Shown: one piece after another, positions 7,089 through 13,969 of the stretch | Numbering within the stretch: the stretch's first letter is position 1 | Layout of the letters: every line of letters starts with the position of its first letter | Source of the DNA: Pseudazoarcus pumilus_A | Lineage (GTDB): Bacteria; Pseudomonadota; Gammaproteobacteria; Burkholderiales; Rhodocyclaceae | Assembly: GCA_033837965.1 (NCBI GenBank) | Contig: JAJLLM010000133.1 | Location: forward strand, 1 to 15,956 | Direction: 5' to 3' | DNA: 15,956 nt | Position numbers and translations under genes: made by a program | The notes under the pieces: generated by a model | Databases searched by the model: none | Told to the model about the DNA's origin: nothing | Seen by the model: only the letters and a program-made list of their open reading frames with translations

Positions 7089-8429
7089 ATGTCCGACTCC
7101 GGTTTCTCCTTTTCCCACGACCGTCTGCGCGAAATTGCCGCCCGCGTGGTTGAACTGGCCCGCGCCCGCGGCGCCGACGCCTGCGAGACCGAGGTCTCCG
7201 AGGGCTACGGCCAGACCGCCAGCGTACGCAAGAGCGAGGTCGACACCATCGAGTACAACCGCGACAAGGGCGTCGGCATCACGGTGTACATCGGCCAGGC
7301 GCGCGGCCATGCCAGCACCTCGGACTTCGGTGACGCCGCACTGGCCTCCACCGTGGACGCTGCGCTGTCGATCGCGCGCTTCACCGCGCCCGACCCGGCC
7401 GCCGGCCTGCCCGACGCCGCCCTGCTGGCACGCGACGTTCCCGATCTCGACCTGTATCACCCGTGGGCCATGCCCATCGAAGAGGCCATTGCGCTGGCGC
7501 GCCGCTGCGAGGCAGCGGCCTACGCGGCCGGCCCGCAGATCACCAATTCCGAGGGCGCCAGCGTGTCGACCCAGCAGGCGCATTTCGTGATGGCCAACAG
7601 TCTGGGCTTCATGGGCGGTTACGCCACCTCCCGCCACAGCGCTTCGTGCTCCGTCATCGCCGGCAAGGGCGACGGCATGCAGCGCGAGTTCTGGTACGAC
7701 TCGCGGCGCGACGCGGCGGATCTGGACGACATCGAGTCCATCGGCCGCAAGGCCGGCGAGCGCGCCATCGCGCGTCTGGGCGCCCGCCAGCTGTCCACCT
7801 GCGAGGTGCCGGTGCTGTTCGAGGCGCCGGTGGCGCTGACGTTGCTCGGCAACTTCACGCATGCCGTGAGCGGCGGCGCGCTGTACCGCAAATCCAGCTT
7901 CCTGCTCGATTCGCTGGGCGAACAGGTGTTCTCGCCGCTGGTGTCGATCTCGGAACGTCCGCACGAGCGCAAGGCCTTCGGCTCGGCACCCTTCGATTCG
8001 GAAGGGGTCGCCACGCACGAGCGCGAGGTGGTGACCGACGGTGTACTGGGCGGCTACTTCCTGTCGAGCTACTCCGCACGCAAGCTCGGCATGCAGACCA
8101 CCGGCAATGCCGGCGGCTCGCATCATCTGGTGATGGCCAGCGGTGATGAGGGCTTCGATGCGCTGGTACGCCGCATGGAGCGGGGCCTGGTCGTAACCGA
8201 ACTGCTCGGCCAGGGCGTGAACTACGTGACCGGCGACTACTCGCGCGGCGCGGCCGGCTACTGGGTGGAGCACGGCGAGATTCAGCATGCGGTCGAGGAA
8301 GTGACCATCGCCGGCAATCTGCGCGACATGTTCCGCGGCATTGTCGGGATCGGAAATGATGCACTGCCGCGCAGCGCCAAGCGTTGCGGCTCGGTACTCA
8401 TCGAGCGCATGAAGGTCGCCGGCAACTAA
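7089..8429 (+). CDS. pmbA: Metalloprotease subunit PmbA/TldE
   Basis: PmbA (TldE) is the partner of TldD in a heterodimeric zinc protease that unfolds and degrades small peptides. In E. coli it matures microcin B17 and acts on the CcdA antitoxin. The 446-residue length fits. N-terminal features are YGQTASVRKSEVDTIEYNRD and GVGITVYIGQARGHAST. The C-terminal half has GNAGGSHHLVM, ELLGQGVNYVTGDYSRGAAGYWVE and the IAGNLRDMFRGIVGIGND signature. No HExxxH zinc motif is present, as expected for the E subunit, since TldD carries the catalytic metal site. tldD itself is not in this window. The gene is divergent from darP-mog, a neighbourhood common in beta- and gammaproteobacteria. No strong ribosome-binding site is seen. 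Confidence 0.95.
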   Translation: MSDSGFSFSHDRLREIAARVVELARARGADACETEVSEGYGQTASVRKSEVDTIEYNRDKGVGITVYIGQARGHASTSDFGDAALASTVDAALSIARFTAPDPAAGLPDAALLARDVPDLDLYHPWAMPIEEAIALARRCEAAAYAAGPQITNSEGASVSTQQAHFVMANSLGFMGGYATSRHSASCSVIAGKGDGMQREFWYDSRRDAADLDDIESIGRKAGERAIARLGARQLSTCEVPVLFEAPVALTLLGNFTHAVSGGALYRKSSFLLDSLGEQVFSPLVSISERPHERKAFGSAPFDSEGVATHEREVVTDGVLGGYFLSSYSARKLGMQTTGNAGGSHHLVMASGDEGFDALVRRMERGLVVTELLGQGVNYVTGDYSRGAAGYWVEHGEIQHAVEEVTIAGNLRDMFRGIVGIGNDALPRSAKRCGSVLIERMKVAGN

Positions 8430-8451
8430 CGCCTTCCACGCGCCCCAAGGC

Positions 8452-8468
8452 GGTGCGCAGGGCGCACC
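8452..8468 (+). other. Hairpin in the gap after pmbA
   Basis: A perfect 7-bp inverted repeat, GGTGCGC with GCGCACC and a 3-base loop, lies 22 bases after the pmbA stop. There is no T-run, so it is at best a weak or factor-dependent terminator. Confidence 0.3.
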
Positions 8469-8500
8469 AGCGCAGTGCACGCAATACGGGTTATCCGAGG

Positions 8501-8528
8501 TTTGCGCCCCATGGCCGCTCCATATAAT
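8501..8528 (+). promoter_or_regulatory. Candidate promoter for the first TakP-like gene
   Basis: A perfect TATAAT at 8523-8528 is preceded, 16 bp upstream, by a weak TTTGCG (8501-8506). The predicted transcript start near 8535 gives a leader of about 30 nt with GGGAGAA before the GTG at 8567. Confidence 0.55.
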
Positions 8529-8566
8529 GCGCCGCACCATAAACCCGCAACATGGGAGAAGCAGCA

Positions 8567-9649
8567 GTGGAACGTCGCAAGTTTCTGAAGCACGCCGGTA
8601 TCGCCGGTGTTCTGGCCAGCGCCACCGCGCCGGCCATCGTCAGCGCTCAGCAAAACATCCGCTGGCGTCTCGCCTCCAGCTTCCCGAAGTCGCTCGGCAC
8701 CCTGTTCGGCGGCGCCGAAGCCTTCGCCAAGAGCGTGTCGGAAGCCACCGGCGGCAAGTTCGAGATCTCGGTGCATGCGGCCGGTGAGCTGGTTCCGGCC
8801 TTCGGCGTGCTGGACGCCACCCAGTCCGGCACCATCGAGTGCGCGCACACGGCGCCGTACTACTTCTTCGGCAAGGACGAGACCTTCGCGCTCGACTGCT
8901 CCATCCCCTTCGGTATGAACTCCCGCCAGCAGACGGCGTGGATGTACGAAGGCAACGGCATGAAGCTGATGCGCGAGTTCTACGCCGAGTACAACATCGT
9001 GAACTTCCCGATGGGTAACTCGGGCGCCCAGATGGGCGGCTGGTACCGCAAGGAAATCAAGTCGGTTGCCGACTTCAATGGCCTGAAGATGCGCATCGGC
9101 GGCTTCGGCGGCCGCGTGCTGGCCAAGCTCGGCGCCCTGCCGCAGAACATCCCGGCCGGCGAGATCTACCAGACCCTGGAAAAAGGCACCATCGACGCCG
9201 CCGAGTGGATCGGCCCGTACGACGATCTGCGCCTCGGTCTGCACAAGGTTGCGCCGTACTACTACTTCCCGGCCTGGTGGGAAGGCAGCACGCAGTTCAC
9301 GCTGTTCGTCAATGACAAGGCCTTCAACGCCCTGTCGCCGGAGTACAAGGCCATCGTCCGCCAGGCCGCCAGCGACGCGCACGTGCGCGTGCAGGCCCGC
9401 TACGACGCGCTGAACCCGACCTCGCTGAAGCAGCTGATCGCCGAAGGCGCCAAGCTCAACCGCCTGCCCAAGGACGTCATGGACGCCGCCTTCAAGGCTC
9501 GCAACGAGGTGTACGCCGAGCTCAACGAGAAGAACGCGAAGTGGCGCAAGATCTACGCCGACTACTCGTCCTTCATGCGTGATGCGTTCCAGTGGGAAGG
9601 CATTGCCGAGGGCAGCTACAACCAGTACATGGCCGCCCAGAAGCTGTAA
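8567..9649 (+). CDS. TRAP transporter solute-binding protein, DctP family, TakP-like (copy 1)
   Basis: This periplasmic receptor of a TRAP importer resembles, from memory, the 2-oxoacid-binding TakP of Rhodobacter. Shared stretches are WRLASSFPKSL, AGELVPAF, GAQMGGW, the RIGGFGG segment with the conserved ligand-binding Arg, GPYDDLRLG and APYYYFPAWWEG. I choose GTG 8567 rather than ATG 8552: GGGAGAA (8554-8560) is six bases upstream, and translation then begins MERRKFLKHAG, a proper twin-arginine (Tat) signal, giving 360 residues. A strong terminator follows directly, then dctQ and dctM. At the pocket segment before GPYDD it reads A-E-W, as I recall for TakP, whereas the two paralogues downstream have E-F. 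The ligand is probably a 2-oxoacid such as pyruvate, but this is inference. Confidence 0.93.
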   Translation: MERRKFLKHAGIAGVLASATAPAIVSAQQNIRWRLASSFPKSLGTLFGGAEAFAKSVSEATGGKFEISVHAAGELVPAFGVLDATQSGTIECAHTAPYYFFGKDETFALDCSIPFGMNSRQQTAWMYEGNGMKLMREFYAEYNIVNFPMGNSGAQMGGWYRKEIKSVADFNGLKMRIGGFGGRVLAKLGALPQNIPAGEIYQTLEKGTIDAAEWIGPYDDLRLGLHKVAPYYYFPAWWEGSTQFTLFVNDKAFNALSPEYKAIVRQAASDAHVRVQARYDALNPTSLKQLIAEGAKLNRLPKDVMDAAFKARNEVYAELNEKNAKWRKIYADYSSFMRDAFQWEGIAEGSYNQYMAAQKL

Positions 9650-9659
9650 GCATCACCCG

Positions 9660-9693
9660 GCCGCCCGCGCGCACCGCGCGGGCGGCTTTTTTT
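9660..9693 (+). terminator. Rho-independent terminator between binding protein and dctQM
   Basis: A perfect 12-bp GC stem (9660-9671 with 9675-9686), a 3-base loop and seven T make a very strong terminator 10 bases after the stop codon. Most transcripts should end here, so dctQM needs read-through or its own promoter. Confidence 0.93.
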
Positions 9694-9709
9694 CGTGTCG
9701 CGCTTTTCC

Positions 9710-9715
9710 TACCAT
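9710..9715 (+). promoter_or_regulatory. Possible weak -10 box for dctQM
   Basis: TACCAT (4 of 6) lies 32 bases before the dctQ ATG and after the terminator. No -35 is visible. It is listed because the strong terminator makes a separate promoter plausible. Confidence 0.2.
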
Positions 9716-9747
9716 TCGGGCCTTGTCGCCCGCCTCGGGGAGTCCCG

Positions 9748-10329
9748 ATGGGATTTCTGCTCAAGTTTTCCGCTGCCATCGATGCCGCCAACCGATTGAT
9801 CGGAAAGGCGATGATCTGGCTCATTTTCGCTGCCGCCGTGATCAGCGCCGGCAATGCCGTCGCGCGCAAGGCCTTCAGCATCGGCTCGAACGCCTGGCTG
9901 GAGATTCAGTGGTATCTGTTCGCCGCCGCCTTCATGCTCGGCGCCGCCGCGACCTTCCTGAACAACGGCCACGTGCGCATCGACGTGCTCGCCGGCAAGC
10001 TCAGGAGCCGCACGCGCGCCTTCATCGACATCGGCGGCATCCTGATCTTCCTGCTACCGCTGTGCTGGTTCATGATTGATTTCTCCTGGCCGCTGGTCAT
10101 GCGCGCCTATGAAACGGGCGAGATGTCGTCCAACGCCGGCGGCCTGATCCGCTGGCCGGTGTATGCCACGCTGCCCGCCGGCTTCGCGCTGCTCGCGCTG
10201 CAGGCCATTTCCGAACTGATCAAGCGCGCCGGTTTCCTCGCCGGGCAGGCCCCCGACCCCTTCGCCCACGACGACGCCCACGCGCCGCCGACTGCGGTAC
10301 CCGAAACGGCCGAGGGAGGCCAGCGCTGA
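9748..10329 (+). CDS. TRAP transporter small permease subunit DctQ
   Basis: This four-helix inner-membrane subunit joins DctM to form the TRAP permease and helps dock the binding protein. It has 193 residues. Helices are visible at about residues 20-40, 50-70 (IQWYLFAAAFMLGAAATFL), 90-110 (IGGILIFLLPLCWFMIDF) and 133-155. The family signature EIQWYLFAAAFMLGAAATFL runs into NNGHVRIDVL. The ATG at 9748 is preceded by GGGGAG at a good distance; an in-frame extension back to 9592 would overlap the upstream gene and terminator and is rejected. The short hydrophilic C-terminus is rich in Ala, Pro and acidic residues. Its TGA overlaps the dctM ATG by one base (TGATG), so the two are translationally coupled. 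Confidence 0.94.
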   Translation: MGFLLKFSAAIDAANRLIGKAMIWLIFAAAVISAGNAVARKAFSIGSNAWLEIQWYLFAAAFMLGAAATFLNNGHVRIDVLAGKLRSRTRAFIDIGGILIFLLPLCWFMIDFSWPLVMRAYETGEMSSNAGGLIRWPVYATLPAGFALLALQAISELIKRAGFLAGQAPDPFAHDDAHAPPTAVPETAEGGQR

Positions 10330-12107
10330 TGGAATTCCTCGCCACCAACCTCGCGCCGATCATGTTCGGCGCAGTCGTGCTGTTCCTGCTGTCGGGCTTC
10401 CCGGTCGCGTTCTCGCTGGCCGCCTGCGGCCTGTTCTTCGGCTTCATCGGCATGGAGATCGGCCTGCTGCCGGGCACCATGTTCCAGGCCCTGCCGCTGC
10501 GTGTGTTCGGCATCATGCAGAACGAGACGCTGCTGGCCATCCCCTTCTTCACGCTGATGGGCCTGATCCTCGAACGCTCCGGCATGGCCGAGGACCTGCT
10601 CGACACCATCGGTCAGGTCTTCGGCCCCATCCGCGGCGGTCTGGCGCTGGCCGTGATCTTCGTCGGCGCCCTGCTCGCCGCCACCACCGGCGTGGTCGCC
10701 GCCTCGGTGATCTCGATGGGCCTGATCTCACTGCCCATCATGCTGCGCTACGGCTACTCGCGCCCGCTCGCCGCCGGCGTCATCACCGCATCGGGCACGC
10801 TGGCGCAGGCGCTGCCGCCGTCCATCGTGCTGATCGTGCTGGCCGACCAGCTCGGCCGCAGCGTCGGCGATATGTACAAGGGCGCCTTCGTGCCGGCCTT
10901 CATCCTCGTCGGCATGTACGTGCTGTACGTGGTGGCGCTGTCGATCTTCTCGCCCAAATCCGCGCCGGCGTTGCCGCCCGAGGCCCTCAAGTACAAGGAG
11001 CCGGACGGCTCGCCGGGCCTGCGTTCGCTGGGCGTGCTGATGGCCATCCTGGCCGCCGTCGGCATCGCCTTCGGGATGTTCTACGGTGACCTGCTGAGCG
11101 CCGCGCAAGGCGCAGCAGTGAACCCCGCCACCGACGAGACGGTCGTGGTCGCCCTGTCGGTTGCCACGGTGCTGGGTCTGGTGCTGGCGTTGTTCAACAA
11201 GGCGCTCAAGCTGAACCTGCTGTCGGCCCTAGCCGAGCGCGTGGTGTTCGTGCTGATCCCGCCGCTGGCGCTGATCTTCCTGGTACTCGGCACCATTTTC
11301 ATCGGTGTCGCCACGCCGACCGAAGGCGGCGCCATGGGTGCCGTGGGCGCACTGCTGATGGCCTGGCTGCGCCGCCGGCTGGACTGGCAGCGCCTGCGCG
11401 ACGCGCTGGAATCGACCACCCGTCTGTCGGTGTTCGTGATGTTCATCCTGATCGGCGCCACGGTGTTCAGCTTCACCTTCACCGCCGCCGACGGCAAGGA
11501 ATGGGTGGAGCACCTGTTCGACAAGCTGCCGGGGGGCCAGATCGGCTTCCTGATCTTCGTGAACGCGGTGATCTTCTTCCTCGGCTTCTTCCTCGACTTC
11601 TTCGAGATCGCCTTCATCCTGATCCCGCTGCTCGCGCCGATCGCCGACAAGCTCGGCATCGACCTGATCTGGTTCGGCATCATGATCGCGATCAACCTGC
11701 AGACTTCGTTCCTGACGCCGCCCTTCGGCTTCGCGCTGTTCTACCTGCGCAGCGTCTCGCCGGTGTCGTCATACATCGACCGCATCACGCAGCGACGCAT
11801 CGACGGCATGCGAACCACCGACATCTACCGCGGCTCGATCGCCTTCGTCATCATCCAGCTCACGCTGCTCGGCCTGCTGATGGCCTTCCCGGAGATCGTC
11901 ACCGGCAACCTCGACGACAAGGTGGAAGTCGACCTCGACACCATCCAGATCGCCCCGCAGGGCGGTGGCTGGGGTGACAGCGGCGGCGCTGGCGGCTGGG
12001 GCGACACCAGCGGTGGCTGGGGTGCCTCGCCCGAAGTGCCGGCCGCACCGGGAGACGAGGCGCCGGCAGCGCCGGCGGATGACGGCTGGGGACGCAGCGC
12101 CTGGTGA
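10329..12107 (+). CDS. TRAP transporter large permease subunit DctM, long form with Gly/Trp-rich tail
   Basis: This is the transport channel of the TRAP importer, moving solute with a sodium or proton gradient across the inner membrane. Signatures include GFPVAFSLAACGLFFGFIGM at the N-terminus, NETLLAIPFFTLMGLILERSG, LLAATTGVVAASVISMGLIS, the VATPTEGGAMGAVGAL motif, and near the end IDLIWFGIMIAINLQ followed by TSFLTPPFGFALFYLR. At 592 residues it is clearly longer than the usual 420-440. The excess comes from a central insertion (about residues 210-300, with two further hydrophobic stretches) and a hydrophilic C-terminal tail of about 66 residues. The tail contains GGGWGD, GGWGD and SGGWG repeats, then a Pro/Ala/Asp-rich stretch ending GWGRSAW. 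Larger DctM forms are known with TakP-type systems, but I do not recognise this tail. It overlaps dctQ by one base. Confidence 0.93.
   Translation: MEFLATNLAPIMFGAVVLFLLSGFPVAFSLAACGLFFGFIGMEIGLLPGTMFQALPLRVFGIMQNETLLAIPFFTLMGLILERSGMAEDLLDTIGQVFGPIRGGLALAVIFVGALLAATTGVVAASVISMGLISLPIMLRYGYSRPLAAGVITASGTLAQALPPSIVLIVLADQLGRSVGDMYKGAFVPAFILVGMYVLYVVALSIFSPKSAPALPPEALKYKEPDGSPGLRSLGVLMAILAAVGIAFGMFYGDLLSAAQGAAVNPATDETVVVALSVATVLGLVLALFNKALKLNLLSALAERVVFVLIPPLALIFLVLGTIFIGVATPTEGGAMGAVGALLMAWLRRRLDWQRLRDALESTTRLSVFVMFILIGATVFSFTFTAADGKEWVEHLFDKLPGGQIGFLIFVNAVIFFLGFFLDFFEIAFILIPLLAPIADKLGIDLIWFGIMIAINLQTSFLTPPFGFALFYLRSVSPVSSYIDRITQRRIDGMRTTDIYRGSIAFVIIQLTLLGLLMAFPEIVTGNLDDKVEVDLDTIQIAPQGGGWGDSGGAGGWGDTSGGWGASPEVPAAPGDEAPAAPADDGWGRSAW
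11961..12025 (+). repeat. GGWG repeat region in the DctM tail
   Basis: Three imperfect copies of a Gly-Gly-Trp-Gly unit (codons GGC/GGT GGC/GGT TGG GG-) occur in the coding region, with a further GWG close to the C-terminus. It looks like a low-complexity tail that has grown by slippage or short duplication. Confidence 0.75.
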
Positions 12108-12112
12108 TTCGC

Positions 12113-12150
12113 GGGTGTGCTCATTTACCATTGCGTGAATGAGCACACCC
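12113..12150 (+). promoter_or_regulatory. Perfect 13-bp inverted repeat enclosing the phosphatase start codon
   Basis: GGGTGTGCTCATT (12113-12125) is the exact reverse complement of AATGAGCACACCC (12138-12150), with a 12-base loop. The right arm contains the ATG at 12139-12141. In RNA the start codon would be base-paired. No T-run follows, so it is not a normal terminator. A TACCAT (12126-12131) in the loop could be a -10 box, which would give an almost leaderless message lacking the left arm. Confidence 0.7.
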
Positions 12151-12786
12151 TCCACCACCTTCTGCCTCATCCGTCACGGTGAGACCGCCTGGAATGCCGA
12201 GCGCCGCATCCAGGGCCAACTCGACATCCCGCTCAACGCCAACGGCGAAGCGCAGGCACTGGCCACCGCCGCGGCACTGCACGGACAGGCCTTCGACGCC
12301 GCGTTCTGCAGCGATCTGACCCGCGCCCACGCCACCGCACGCGCCACCACCGAACGGCTCGGCATGGCGCTGACGCCCGACCCGCAACTGCGCGAACGCC
12401 ACTACGGCCTGTTCCAGGGCCTGACCTACGCGGAAGCCGAACAGCGTCACCCGCAGGATTTTGCCCGGCACTCGGCGCGCGACCCCGGCTATGCCTTGCC
12501 CCAAGGCGGCGAGAGCCTGATCACCTTCGATGCACGCATCCGCGCCGCCATCGAACGCATCGCCCGCGCCCATGCCGGCGGTCGCGTACTGATCGTCACG
12601 CACGGCGGCGTGCTCGACATCCTGCACCGCCTCGCCACCGGCAAACCGCTGGCGCAGCCGCGCGATTTCGCGCTGCCCAATGCCGCACTCAACTGGATTG
12701 CGCTCGAAGCAACCGGCTGGCGCATGATCGAGTGGGCCGACCAGCGCCACCTCGATCACAGCCGCGACGAATTGCCGCGCAGCTGA
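12139..12786 (+). CDS. Histidine phosphatase family protein (phosphoglycerate-mutase-like)
   Basis: This cytoplasmic enzyme belongs to the branch of the histidine phosphatase superfamily that includes GpmB and CobC. Its 215 residues hold the N-terminal LIRHGET motif with the phospho-accepting His13, the RIQGQLDIPLNANGEAQA stretch, the SDLTRAHATA arginine, the LRERHYGLFQG acid (Glu86) and the second catalytic histidine in VTHGGVLD (His155). All catalytic residues seem present. The substrate cannot be decided: phosphoglycerate, alpha-ribazole phosphate and other phosphomonoesters are all possible. It sits 31 bases after dctM and 89 bases before the second TakP-like gene, so it is embedded in the TRAP locus without a known link to transport. 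No Shine-Dalgarno is visible and the ATG lies in a perfect inverted repeat. Confidence 0.92.
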   Translation: MSTPSTTFCLIRHGETAWNAERRIQGQLDIPLNANGEAQALATAAALHGQAFDAAFCSDLTRAHATARATTERLGMALTPDPQLRERHYGLFQGLTYAEAEQRHPQDFARHSARDPGYALPQGGESLITFDARIRAAIERIARAHAGGRVLIVTHGGVLDILHRLATGKPLAQPRDFALPNAALNWIALEATGWRMIEWADQRHLDHSRDELPRS

Positions 12787-12875
12787 GGCTGCCGGCTTCG
12801 CGCCCCACGACGTTTCCGGTAGGCTCCCGCCCATCGCGCACGCTGCGCACCCGGAATGCATTGGAGACATACCCC

Positions 12876-13961
12876 ATGACCCACCGCCGCCAGTTCCTCA
12901 AGGGCTCCGGCCTTGCCGGCATCCTCGCCGCCGGCGCCGCACCGGCCATCGTCATGGCGCAGCAGAATGTGCGCTGGCGCCTGGCGTCGAGCTTTCCCAA
13001 GTCGCTCGACAACCTGTTCGGCCCGTCCGAACTATTCGCGCGCAACGTTGCGGAGGCCACCGGCGGACGCTTCCAGGTGTCGCTGTATGCCGCCGGCGAG
13101 CTGGTGCCGGCCTTCAGCGTCGTCGACGCGGTGCAGAACGGCACCGTCGATTGTGCCCACACCGCGCCCTACTATTTCTTCGGCAAGGACGAGACCTTTG
13201 CTTTCGACTGCGCCATCCCCTTCGGCATGAACTCGCGCCAGCACACCGCGTGGATGTTCGAAGGCAACGGCCTGAAGCTGATGCGCGCCTTCTACGCGAA
13301 GTACAACATCGTGAACTTCCCGATGGGCAACACCGGCGCGCAGATGGGCGGCTGGTACCGCAAGCCGATCCGCTCGGTGGCCGACCTCAACGGCCTGCGC
13401 ATGCGCATCGGCGGTTTCGGCGGTCGCGTGCTGGAGAAGCTCGGGCTGGTGTCGCAGAACATCCCGGCCGGCGAGGTCTATGCCGCGCTCGAGAAAGGCA
13501 CCATCGACGCCACCGAATTCGTCGGCCCCTATGACGACCTGCGCCTCGGGCTGTATCGCGTGGCGCCGTATTACTACTTCCCGGCGTGGTGGGAAGGCGG
13601 CACGCAGGTCAGCCTGTACGTCAATGACAAGGCCTGGAACGCGCTCTCGCCCGAGTACAAGGCCATCGTGAAGATCGCCGCCAGCGAATCGCACATCTCC
13701 ATGCAGGCGCGCTACGACGCGCGCAATCCGGCCGCACTCAAGCAGCTCATCGCCGAGGGTGCCAAGCTCTCGCGCATGCCGCGCGACGCCATGGACGCCG
13801 CCTTCAAGGCCTCGCGCGAGGTGTACGCCGAACTCAACGACACCAACCCGGAATGGCGCAAGATCTACGGTGACTACGCGCGCTTCCACTCCGACCAGAT
13901 CCAGTGGGAGCCCATCGCCGAAGGCACCTACAACCAGTACATGTCCGCGCAGAAGCTCTGA
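12876..13961 (+). CDS. TRAP transporter solute-binding protein, DctP family, TakP-like (copy 2)
   Basis: This is a second periplasmic receptor, 361 residues, very similar to copy 1 along the whole length. Long identical stretches include CAHTAPYYFFGKDETFA, IPFGMNSRQ, KLMR and YNIVNFPMGN, the GAQMGGWYRK segment and MRIGGFGGRVL with the ligand-binding Arg. The true start is ATG 12876, preceded by GGAG (12863-12866). It gives a Tat signal, HRRQFLKGSGLAGILAAG. The longer in-frame reading back to 12732 runs through the upstream phosphatase gene and is rejected. Compared with copy 1 it has T-E-F in place of A-E-W before VGPYDD. There is no permease gene of its own, so it probably works with the dctQM pair upstream. 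It is followed after 8 bases by copy 3. Confidence 0.93.
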   Translation: MTHRRQFLKGSGLAGILAAGAAPAIVMAQQNVRWRLASSFPKSLDNLFGPSELFARNVAEATGGRFQVSLYAAGELVPAFSVVDAVQNGTVDCAHTAPYYFFGKDETFAFDCAIPFGMNSRQHTAWMFEGNGLKLMRAFYAKYNIVNFPMGNTGAQMGGWYRKPIRSVADLNGLRMRIGGFGGRVLEKLGLVSQNIPAGEVYAALEKGTIDATEFVGPYDDLRLGLYRVAPYYYFPAWWEGGTQVSLYVNDKAWNALSPEYKAIVKIAASESHISMQARYDARNPAALKQLIAEGAKLSRMPRDAMDAAFKASREVYAELNDTNPEWRKIYGDYARFHSDQIQWEPIAEGTYNQYMSAQKL

Positions 13962-13969
13962 CCCCGACC

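Noticed and set aside
7059..8540. Minus-strand open frame of 493 codons opposite pmbA
   Set aside because: It lies wholly over pmbA and its flanks, has a low-complexity Ala/Gly/His/Arg composition and shows no motif. pmbA is unambiguous.
9592..9747. N-terminal extension of DctQ
   Set aside because: It would run through the end of the receptor gene and the terminator hairpin. ATG 9748 has a good ribosome-binding site and DctQ similarity starts there.
11961..12025. GGWG-coding repeats as a CRISPR-like or intergenic repeat array
   Set aside because: Units are short, imperfect, without spacers, and in frame inside dctM.
12732..12875. N-terminal extension of the second TakP-like protein
   Set aside because: It would overlap the phosphatase gene, has no similarity to the other copies, and the Tat signal and ribosome-binding site mark ATG 12876 as the start.
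12787..12875. Promoter for the second TakP-like gene (TAGGCT at 12820-12825)
   Set aside because: Only 3 of 6 positions match the -10 consensus and no -35 is visible. Too weak to list as a feature.
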